Part shown: positions 55,813 through 64,000 of the stretch, one piece after another
Layout: every line of letters starts with the position of its first letter
Numbering within the stretch: the stretch's first letter is position 1
Made by a program: the position numbers and the translations under genes
DNA from: Salegentibacter salinarum
Lineage (GTDB): Bacteria > Bacteroidota > Bacteroidia > Flavobacteriales > Flavobacteriaceae
Direction of reading: 5' to 3'
DNA: 64,000 nt
Assembly (NCBI RefSeq): GCF_900168115.1
Contig: NZ_FUZC01000008.1
Location: forward strand, 1-64,000
Notes under the pieces: model-generated
Databases searched by the model: none
Told to the model about the DNA's origin: nothing
The model's input: the letters and a program-made list of their open reading frames with translations, nothing else

Positions 55813-57375
55813 ATGAAAAAAGGTTATCTCTTCATTATACTTTTATGTCTGTTTCTTGAAAATCCAGGCGTTGCACAAGAGCGAGCTCAAAATCCCATAA
55901 TCCACGCCGATGTTCCGGATGCTTCTATTATTAGAGTGGATGATACCTACTATATGAGTAGCACCACGATGCATATGAGTCCTGGTGTTCCAATTATGAA
56001 ATCTAAAGATCTGGTGAATTGGGAAATAGTGAATTATGCTTACGATAATCTGGGGGATGTCGATGCGTTGAATTTAGAAAATGGAAAAAATGCCTATGGT
56101 GCCGGATCCTGGGCGAGCAGTCTCCGTTATCATAACGATACTTTTATTGTTTCGACCTTTGCAAGCACTACAGGAAAAACTCACATCTTTAAAACAAAAG
56201 ATATTGAAAAAGGACCCTGGGAAGAAATTTCTTTTTCACCTTCTCTTCACGACAACACTTTATTTTTTGATGACGATGGGAAAACTTACCTCATTTGGGG
56301 TGGAGGAAAACTGAAAATAGTTGAGCTTAAAGACGATCTGTCTGGAGTAAAAGAAGGTACAGAGCGTGTTTTAATAGAGAATGCTACAGAACCGATCGGG
56401 TCCAATTATATTTTACCTGCGGAAGGATCTCAGTTATTTAAAGTTAAAGGCAAGTATTATCTTTTCAATATTGCCTGGCCACGGGATGGTATGAGAACAG
56501 TCATTATTCACCGGGCCGATAAAATCACCGGGCCTTACGAAGGAAAGCTTGCTTTTCAGGATAAAGGGGTAGCACAAGGCGGTTTAATCGATACGCCGGA
56601 AGGGGATTGGTATGCGTATTTATTTAGGGATTATGGCGCGGTAGGGCGTATTCCTTATTTGGTTCCTGTAAAATGGGAAAATGGCTGGCCGGTCTTGGGC
56701 GAGAATGGCAAGGTGCCTGAGACTCTGGACCTACCCGCAAATGAAGGATGGATTCCTGGAATTGTGGCTTCAGATGATTTTAGTAGAAATTCAGGCGACA
56801 GAGATCTGCCATTGGTATGGCAGTGGAATCACAATCCGCAGAATAATTATTGGTCAGTAAAAGACCGTGAAGGCTATCTAAGACTGACTACGGACAGAGT
56901 GGATACTTCATTTTTAGATACCCGGAATACGCTTACTCAAAGAACCATTGGTCCCGAGAGTTCAGGAATTACCAAAATTGATCTTTCAGGAATGAAGGAA
57001 GGGGATTATGCGGGACTTGGATTGCTTCAAAAGAATTTCGGATTTGTAGGGGCTAAAATGGTAAATAATAAGAAGCACATTATCATGGTCAATGGAGCTT
57101 CCGAAGCACCCGATGAGGTGGAAAGCATTCCTTTAAATCAGGAGGAACTTTACCTTAAAGCCGTTGGGGATTTTAAGGACCGAAAAGATACTGCAGAATT
57201 CTATTTCAGCCTTGATGGTGAAAACTGGAAAGCTATAGGCAACGAGCTTAAAATGTCTTACACGCTACCACACTTTATGGGCTACAGGTTTGCGTTGTTC
57301 AATTTCGCCACAAAAGAAGCTGGCGGTTATGTAGATTTCGATTACTTCAAAATTGACGATCAAAAAGATAAATAA
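55813..57375 (+). CDS. GH43 (subfamily 12-like) arabinofuranosidase or xylosidase
   Basis: A 520-residue exported enzyme (signal ending NPGVAQER). The five-bladed propeller begins NPIIHADVPDASIIRVDDTY with Asp36 as likely base; HDNTLFFDDDGKTYLIWGGG holds the second acidic residue, and AEGSQLFKVKGKYYLF contains the expected catalytic Glu. From about 315 a C-terminal beta-sandwich (DDFSRNSGDRDLPLVWQWNH to the end) matches the GH43 C2/DUF1349-like domain. Members act on arabinoxylan side chains or on xylo-oligosaccharides. It starts 10 bases after the esterase and is followed directly by the next GH43. Confidence 0.9.
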   Translation: MKKGYLFIILLCLFLENPGVAQERAQNPIIHADVPDASIIRVDDTYYMSSTTMHMSPGVPIMKSKDLVNWEIVNYAYDNLGDVDALNLENGKNAYGAGSWASSLRYHNDTFIVSTFASTTGKTHIFKTKDIEKGPWEEISFSPSLHDNTLFFDDDGKTYLIWGGGKLKIVELKDDLSGVKEGTERVLIENATEPIGSNYILPAEGSQLFKVKGKYYLFNIAWPRDGMRTVIIHRADKITGPYEGKLAFQDKGVAQGGLIDTPEGDWYAYLFRDYGAVGRIPYLVPVKWENGWPVLGENGKVPETLDLPANEGWIPGIVASDDFSRNSGDRDLPLVWQWNHNPQNNYWSVKDREGYLRLTTDRVDTSFLDTRNTLTQRTIGPESSGITKIDLSGMKEGDYAGLGLLQKNFGFVGAKMVNNKKHIIMVNGASEAPDEVESIPLNQEELYLKAVGDFKDRKDTAEFYFSLDGENWKAIGNELKMSYTLPHFMGYRFALFNFATKEAGGYVDFDYFKIDDQKDK

Positions 57376-58746
57376 ATGAAAAACAAGAATTCATATTATA
57401 AAATGTCGAAAACGATACCTGTAAACCTGTTCCTCCTTTTTCTCACGGTAAATGCCTTTGCTCAAAACCCGCTGATTATGGACCAGTTCACAGCAGATCC
57501 TACAGCCCGGGTGTTTAACGGAAAACTTTATGTATTCCCTTCCCACGATATTGTGCCACCAAAAGAGAAAGGCCGTGCTGAATGGTTCAATATGGCCGAT
57601 TACCACGTTTTTTCTTCAGAAAATCTTACCCACTGGACAGACCACGGAAAAATTCTGGATCAGAAAGATGTGCCCTGGGCAGATCCTGAGGCTTACAGTA
57701 TGTGGGCGCCCGATGCGGTATCCAAAAATGGCAAATATTATTTCTATTTTCCCACCAGACTTAAAGAAGGCGGAGACGGGGAAAATGGTTTTTCCATAGG
57801 AGTGGCAGTTGCCGATAAGCCTGAAGGGCCATATAAGCCGCAGCCAAATCATATTGAAAAAGTAGAAGGCATAGATCCAAATGTTTTTATTGATAAAGAC
57901 GGGCAGGCTTATTTATACTGGTCCCGTGGCCAAATTTATGGTGCAAAATTGAAGGATAATATGCTGGAGCTGGATTCTGAAATAAAAACCTTTGAGGAGA
58001 TCCCTCAAAAAGGGCATATTGAAGGGCCTTTTGTTTTTGAAAAAAACGAGACTTACTATATGACCTACCCGCACGTGGCCAATAATACCGAAAGGCTTGA
58101 ATATGGAACTTCAGACAATCCAATGGGACCTTTTACCCACCAGGGCGTTATTATGGATGAATCGGCTTCAGGAACCTGGACCAATCATCATTCAATCGTG
58201 AATTATCAAGATCAATGGTATTTATTCTACCACGACAACGACCTTTCACCCGATTTTGATAAAAACCGCTCCATTCGTGCCGATAGTTTATTCTTTGAAG
58301 AGAATGGGGACATCAAAAAAGTGATTCCAACCAAACGCGGAGTAGGAATTACCTCCAGTACTTCTGAAATTCAGATAGACCGCTATAGCGCGAAAAGCAA
58401 CTATGGTGCTGCTTCAGTTTTTTTAGACAGGCTTGACCCGTTCTTGGGTTGGAAAGTGGTTTTAAATAAACCTGATGCCTGGGTAAGATATAATAAGGTG
58501 GATTTTGGTACAGAAGGTCCCAAAAATGTCAAAATAAGAGCCAGGTCTTTAACCGGTTGTAGAGTAGCATTAAAGCTGCCCGGTGATAACGAAATGGAAA
58601 TTTCTGAAGTAATAATCCCAAAAGGCGGGGAATGGGGAGAATTCACTGCCCCGGTTAATAATGGTATAACAGCTGTTCAGGACATGCTCGTGCAACTTAA
58701 AAATGGTGCCGGAGTTGAAGTGGACTGGGTGCAATTTGAAAAATAG
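57376..58746 (+). CDS. GH43 glycosidase with C-terminal CBM6-like domain
   Basis: A 456-residue exported enzyme whose start codon directly follows the previous stop codon. The signal peptide is best read from the second ATG (MSKTIPVNLFLLFLTVNAFA). The propeller starts NPLIMDQFTADPTARVFNGKL, with DPNVFIDKDGQAYLYWSRG and EGPFVFEKNETYYMTY carrying the acidic residues. From about 325 a CBM6-like jelly roll follows (SAKSNYGAASVFLDRLDPF to DWVQFEK). Such pairs are known arabinoxylan arabinofuranosidases or xylosidases; the exact activity cannot be told. Confidence 0.9.
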   Translation: MKNKNSYYKMSKTIPVNLFLLFLTVNAFAQNPLIMDQFTADPTARVFNGKLYVFPSHDIVPPKEKGRAEWFNMADYHVFSSENLTHWTDHGKILDQKDVPWADPEAYSMWAPDAVSKNGKYYFYFPTRLKEGGDGENGFSIGVAVADKPEGPYKPQPNHIEKVEGIDPNVFIDKDGQAYLYWSRGQIYGAKLKDNMLELDSEIKTFEEIPQKGHIEGPFVFEKNETYYMTYPHVANNTERLEYGTSDNPMGPFTHQGVIMDESASGTWTNHHSIVNYQDQWYLFYHDNDLSPDFDKNRSIRADSLFFEENGDIKKVIPTKRGVGITSSTSEIQIDRYSAKSNYGAASVFLDRLDPFLGWKVVLNKPDAWVRYNKVDFGTEGPKNVKIRARSLTGCRVALKLPGDNEMEISEVIIPKGGEWGEFTAPVNNGITAVQDMLVQLKNGAGVEVDWVQFEK

Positions 58747-58752
58747 AATAGG

Positions 58753-61251
58753 ATGAGAATTGGTAAGATCAAAATTTTAAAAAGTAGTAATTCTAGTTTA
58801 GGATTTTCCGTATTCCTGGGATTGCTGTTTTTGATTTCACCTTTTGAATCCTGGAGTCAGGAAGATTCTCAATTAAAGCTCTGGTATGATAAGCCTGCTG
58901 AAAAATGGGTAGAAGCACTTCCTGTAGGAAATGGAAGATTGGGCGCAATGGTTTATGGCGATCCAAATGAAGAAATAATTCAGTTAAATGAAAATACCGT
59001 CTGGGCAGGTGGACCTAACCGAAACGATAATCCTGAAGCCAAAGAATATTTACCCGAAGTACAAAAACTTCTGTTCGAAGGAAAAAGCGCAGAAGCCCAG
59101 GAGCTCGTTAATCAGCATTTCATAAGCAAAACTTCCCACGGAATGCCATATCAAACCGTAGGAAACTTAAAATTATCATTTCCCAATCATCAAAATTACA
59201 CTGAGTATTTCCGGGAACTGGACCTGGAAACTGCCGTTACTACCACGCGTTATAAAGTTGGAGGTGTAGGCTATGAAACCAAAGTTTTTGCTTCCCATCC
59301 CGACCAGGTTATTGTAATAGAAATCACTGCAGACAAGCCCGGAGTTTTAAATTTCACGGCTTCTATGGATCGCCCCGGAGGCGCCGAAGTTTCAGTTGAA
59401 AATAGATTAATAAAATTAAATGGAAAAACCAGCGATTTTGAAGGAGTAGAAGGGAAGGTTAAATTTCAGGCCATTACTAAAATTCTGACTGAAGGCGGGG
59501 AATTGATTTCAGAAAATAATACCCTCAAAATACAGAATGCGAATAGCGCTACGATATATATTTCCATCGCTTCTAATTTCAAAAATTATAAGAATCTAAG
59601 TATTGATGAAGAAGTTAAAGCGGCAGAATATCTTTCAGCAATAGAAAAAAAGGATTCAGAAGAGATCTACCAAGCCCACCTGGATGATTATCAAACCTAT
59701 TTTAATCGGGTGTCCCTGGATCTGGGTGAGACTGAAGCCGCTAAATTGCCAACAAATGAGAGAATCATAAATTTCAAAACCGGAGATGATCCTGCCCTAG
59801 TTTCCCTGTATTTCCAGTTTGGACGTTATCTTTTAATTAACTCTTCCAGAGCGGGAACGCAACCCGCCAACCTTCAGGGAATCTGGAATGACCAATTAAC
59901 TCCTGCCTGGGATAGTAAATACACTATAAATATCAATGCAGAAATGAATTACTGGCCGGCGGAGGTTACAAATCTGCCGGAATTTCACGAGCCATTGATC
60001 CAAATGGTAAAAGATCTTTCAGAAGTCGGAAAGAAAACTGCCAGGGATATGTACGGCGCAGAAGGTTGGGTGATGCATCATAATACAGACATTTGGCGAA
60101 TGACCGGAGCGATAGACGGTTCCTATTGGGGAATGTGGCCAATGGGCGGAGTCTGGCTTTCCCAACATCTATTCGATAAATATGATTTCTCAGGAGATAA
60201 GGAGTTTTTGGAGTCTGTGTATCCCATAGTAAAAGAGGCTTCAAAATTCTACCTGGATTTTATGATCAGGGAGCCGGAAAATAACTGGCTGGTGGTATCA
60301 CCTTCCATTTCCCCGGAACACGGCCCAACCGCCCATCCCGGATCTTCATTGTCTTATGGAACAACGATGGATAATCAACTCATTTTCGACCTTTTTTCAA
60401 GAACAGCAAAAGCGGCGGAAATATTGGGTGATGATGAAGATTTTATAGCCGAATTAAATGAAAAACTTAAGGAATTTCCACCAATGCAGATTGGAAGTTG
60501 GGGGCAATTGCAGGAATGGATAAAAGACTGGGACGATCCCAATAGCGACCACAGGCACGTTTCACATTTATACGGACTTTACCCGTCCAACCAGATTTCG
60601 CCTTACCGCAATCCAGAATTATTTGAGGCTGCAAAGACTTCTTTGGTGGCAAGGGGAGATGAATCGACCGGTTGGTCTATGGGTTGGAAGGTAAACCTTT
60701 GGGCGAGATTACTGGACGGGGATCACGCTCTTAAATTAATAAAAAATCAGTTGACCCCTTCAGAGCAGGAAGGGCATAGCGAAAAGGGCGGCACGTATCC
60801 CAATCTTTTTGATGCGCATCCTCCTTTTCAAATTGATGGAAATTTTGGCTGCACCGCCGGGATTGCCGAGATACTTTTACAAAGTCACGATGGTGCCATT
60901 CATTTACTACCGGCATTACCTGAAGCCTGGAGCGAAGGAAAAGTTTCCGGAATTAGAGCTAGGGGAGGTTTTGAAATCGATATTGAATGGGATGATAATA
61001 AGCCTAAAAATATTCTCGTAAAATCTGAATTAGGTGGTGTTGCAAGGATTCGGTCCTATACTCAATTAGAAGGAGATGGATTAGAAGATGCACAAGGTGA
61101 TAATCCGAATAAATTCTATAACCTGCCAGAAATTAAGCAACCGCTTATTTCCAAAAAAGCTGATTTAAAGGAAGTAGAAATTCAGAAGGTTTATGAATAC
61201 GATTTAAAAACTTCTGAAGGAAAAAAATATGAATTAAAGATTAAAAAATGA
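58753..61251 (+). CDS. GH95 glycosidase (alpha-L-fucosidase or alpha-L-galactosidase)
   Basis: An 832-residue exported enzyme with a signal peptide ending SWSQED. The N-terminal sandwich starts [20 protein letters not shown] and [13 protein letters not shown]. The (alpha/alpha)6 barrel holds [12 protein letters not shown] (asparagines that assist catalysis), SPEHGP with the likely acid Glu, and [19 protein letters not shown] with a conserved Asp/Asn region. In a xylan setting, GH95 members are known to remove L-galactose, a sugar found on complex cereal xylans. That is an inference here; fucose is the alternative. Its stop overlaps the longest possible start of the next gene. Confidence 0.92.
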   Translation: MRIGKIKILKSSNSSLGFSVFLGLLFLISPFESWSQEDSQLKLWYDKPAEKWVEALPVGNGRLGAMVYGDPNEEIIQLNENTVWAGGPNRNDNPEAKEYLPEVQKLLFEGKSAEAQELVNQHFISKTSHGMPYQTVGNLKLSFPNHQNYTEYFRELDLETAVTTTRYKVGGVGYETKVFASHPDQVIVIEITADKPGVLNFTASMDRPGGAEVSVENRLIKLNGKTSDFEGVEGKVKFQAITKILTEGGELISENNTLKIQNANSATIYISIASNFKNYKNLSIDEEVKAAEYLSAIEKKDSEEIYQAHLDDYQTYFNRVSLDLGETEAAKLPTNERIINFKTGDDPALVSLYFQFGRYLLINSSRAGTQPANLQGIWNDQLTPAWDSKYTININAEMNYWPAEVTNLPEFHEPLIQMVKDLSEVGKKTARDMYGAEGWVMHHNTDIWRMTGAIDGSYWGMWPMGGVWLSQHLFDKYDFSGDKEFLESVYPIVKEASKFYLDFMIREPENNWLVVSPSISPEHGPTAHPGSSLSYGTTMDNQLIFDLFSRTAKAAEILGDDEDFIAELNEKLKEFPPMQIGSWGQLQEWIKDWDDPNSDHRHVSHLYGLYPSNQISPYRNPELFEAAKTSLVARGDESTGWSMGWKVNLWARLLDGDHALKLIKNQLTPSEQEGHSEKGGTYPNLFDAHPPFQIDGNFGCTAGIAEILLQSHDGAIHLLPALPEAWSEGKVSGIRARGGFEIDIEWDDNKPKNILVKSELGGVARIRSYTQLEGDGLEDAQGDNPNKFYNLPEIKQPLISKKADLKEVEIQKVYEYDLKTSEGKKYELKIKK

Positions 61252-61274
61252 CTATAACCGATAACTATAAAATT

Positions 61275-62243
61275 ATGAGACTAAAAATTAAAATATTCAC
61301 ATTATGTGGATTAGGATTAATGCTTGCACCGCAGCTTTTAAAAGCTCAAAACCCTATTATCACAGATGTTTTTACGGCAGATCCGGCGCCGCTGGTTTAT
61401 GACGATACGGTTTATTTGTACACCAGCCACGATACAGCGTCGGTATCTTCTACCAACTATGAAATGAAGGATTGGCTGGTTTTTTCTTCAACTGATATGA
61501 AGAACTGGAAAAATCACGGACCGAAACTTTCGCCAAAAGATTTCTCCTGGGCAACCGGGGATGCCTATGCCGCTGAGGTTGCAGAAAGAGACGGTAAATT
61601 TTATTTCTATGTCTCTACATTTCATAAAGATGATGACAGGAGCAATGGAGGTGCTGCAATAGGAGTAGCGGTTGCAGATTCACCCTTAGGGCCATTTAAG
61701 GATGCAAAAGGAGAAGCTTTAATCTATAATGAAATGACCACCGATAATCCTCACGGGTGGGATGATATTGATCCTTCGGTTTTTGTAGATGATGATGGGC
61801 AGGCATATATGTACTGGGGCAATGGTAGTCTCAAAATGGTGAAATTGAAAGATAATATGATCGAATTAGATGGGGAGATCCAATATTATAATCCAAAGAA
61901 TTTTATAGAAGGTCCCTGGGTTTACAAAAGAAAAGGCCTGTATTATTTAGTATATGCGAGCAAGGGCGAAGAACGCGAAAGAGTTGAATACGCTACCTCT
62001 GATAGTCCTGAAGGTCCCTGGGAATACCGTGGAATACTTGCAGACAGCGCTCCCAATAGTTTTACCATTCATCCCGGTATTATCGAGTACAAAGGAAAAG
62101 ATTATTTCTTTTACCATAATGGTGTATTGCCAACCGGAGGAAGCTATCGACGTTCCATTGCCGTAGATTATATGTATTATAATGAAGATGGTACTATTCA
62201 GAAAGTAGAACAAACGGAGGAAGGAGTAGAAGCCGTAGAATAG
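61275..62243 (+). CDS. GH43 glycosidase (single domain)
   Basis: A 322-residue exported GH43 enzyme. I take the ATG giving MRLKIKIFTLCGLG, because it starts a proper signal peptide ending LLKAQ; a longer frame begins at 61248. The propeller has NPIITDVFTADPAPLVYDD with the base Asp, [20 protein letters not shown] with the second acid, and IEGPWVYKRKGLYYLVYAS with the acid Glu. It lacks a C-terminal module. Xylosidase or arabinofuranosidase activity on oligosaccharides is likely. Confidence 0.9.
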   Translation: MRLKIKIFTLCGLGLMLAPQLLKAQNPIITDVFTADPAPLVYDDTVYLYTSHDTASVSSTNYEMKDWLVFSSTDMKNWKNHGPKLSPKDFSWATGDAYAAEVAERDGKFYFYVSTFHKDDDRSNGGAAIGVAVADSPLGPFKDAKGEALIYNEMTTDNPHGWDDIDPSVFVDDDGQAYMYWGNGSLKMVKLKDNMIELDGEIQYYNPKNFIEGPWVYKRKGLYYLVYASKGEERERVEYATSDSPEGPWEYRGILADSAPNSFTIHPGIIEYKGKDYFFYHNGVLPTGGSYRRSIAVDYMYYNEDGTIQKVEQTEEGVEAVE

Positions 62244-62313
62244 TTTTATAAACTGAATGAGTGGAGAAGGCATTTCTTCTGAAGACTATTATCTCCCTTT
62301 CTAAAAACTCTAA

Positions 62314-63486
<1,173 letters not shown>

Positions 63487-63520
63487 TATTTTCAGGCTTA
63501 ATGATGAAGAGGATTATGGA

Positions 63521-64000
63521 ATGAATAAAAATCAATTTATGAATATTATAAGAATATTATTATGCCTTGGGCTAATGTTGACTTTTAAGGCAGGTATTTC
63601 TCAAAACCCACTTGTTCAAACCAATTATACGGCAGATCCTGCCCCAATGGTTTATAATGATAAACTGTATTTGTACACTTCCCACGACGAAGATGAATCT
63701 ACCTGGTTTACGATGAACGACTGGCGTCTGTACACTACCGAAGATATGGTAAACTGGACAGACCACGGAGCAGTACTCTCGTATGACGATTTTGAATGGG
63801 CAGGGAGAAACGCCTGGGCGCCCCAGGCCATAGAAAGGGACGGTAAATTCTATATGTATGTGCCCATAACAAGCAGGGAAGGAAAAAACGGAATTGGCGT
63901 AGGCGTAGCCGATAGTCCGTACGGTCCTTTTATTGATCCTCTGGGGAAACCTTTAATAAGTAACAGTCAGGATGATATAGATCCTTCGGTTTTTATTGAT
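63521..64000 (+). CDS. GH43 glycosidase, cut by the window edge
   Basis: The first 160 codons of an exported GH43 enzyme, open to the right edge. The signal peptide reads [16 protein letters not shown]. The propeller starts [19 protein letters not shown] with the base Asp, continues [38 protein letters not shown], and stops within [10 protein letters not shown], the second acidic strand. Two ATGs (63521 and 63539) are possible. It closely resembles the GH43 at 61275, so the two may derive from duplication. Confidence 0.88.
   Translation, partial: MNKNQFMNIIRILLCLGLMLTFKAGISQNPLVQTNYTADPAPMVYNDKLYLYTSHDEDESTWFTMNDWRLYTTEDMVNWTDHGAVLSYDDFEWAGRNAWAPQAIERDGKFYMYVPITSREGKNGIGVGVADSPYGPFIDPLGKPLISNSQDDIDPSVFID

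Overview
The window comes from a member of the Bacteroidota, most likely a marine or saline Flavobacteriaceae relative of Gramella, Zunongwangia or Salegentibacter. The evidence is AT-rich DNA, TAnnTTTG-type promoter boxes, frequent TTG starts, a fused SecDF, a type IX secretion sorting domain, flavobacterial housekeeping genes and a large SusC/SusD polysaccharide locus. No 16S gene is present, so the genus is inferred.

Layout. Bases 1-98 hold the 3' end of a group II intron (domains V and VI). Bases 166-31641 are mostly core genes: a barrel-like outer membrane protein, mdh, secDF, a minus-strand block folE-cysS-yidD-lgt-DUF192, a T9SS cargo protein, a GH3-fold acyl-adenylating protein, a DUF2797 protein, AsmA, a queuosine-precursor transporter, a HPPK-deoxynucleoside kinase fusion, a SpoU methyltransferase, a tricorn-like protease, an amidohydrolase, two ABC proteins and mutS. 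Two decayed genes lie among them: a HEPN-like ORF (5444-6461) and a DUF4377 lipoprotein (25401-25732).

A tRNA-Gly/tRNA-Leu pair at 31.9-32.07 kb borders a gene-poor accessory stretch (32.1-38.0 kb). It holds an unrecognised two-gene cassette between related hairpins, a small membrane-anchored protein with a damaged 5' end, an AraC-type membrane regulator, a small porin-like protein, an orphan lipoprotein and a heavily decayed umuC.

From 38.0 kb to the right edge runs a co-directional xylan utilization locus. Its first six genes match the order of the conserved Bacteroidetes xylan system: SusC-SusD-SusC-SusD-XusE-GH10 xylanase with inserted carbohydrate-binding modules. Then follow a second GH10, GH97, a CE15-type esterase, GH43, GH43, GH95, GH43, a CE1-type esterase and a truncated GH43. 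Inferred division of labour: the surface xylanase cuts xylan, the SusC/D pairs import oligosaccharides, and the other enzymes remove galactose, glucuronate-ester, arabinose, acetyl or feruloyl groups and release xylose. The enzyme set suits a highly decorated glucuronoarabinoxylan. No sensor such as a hybrid two-component regulator is visible next to the locus.
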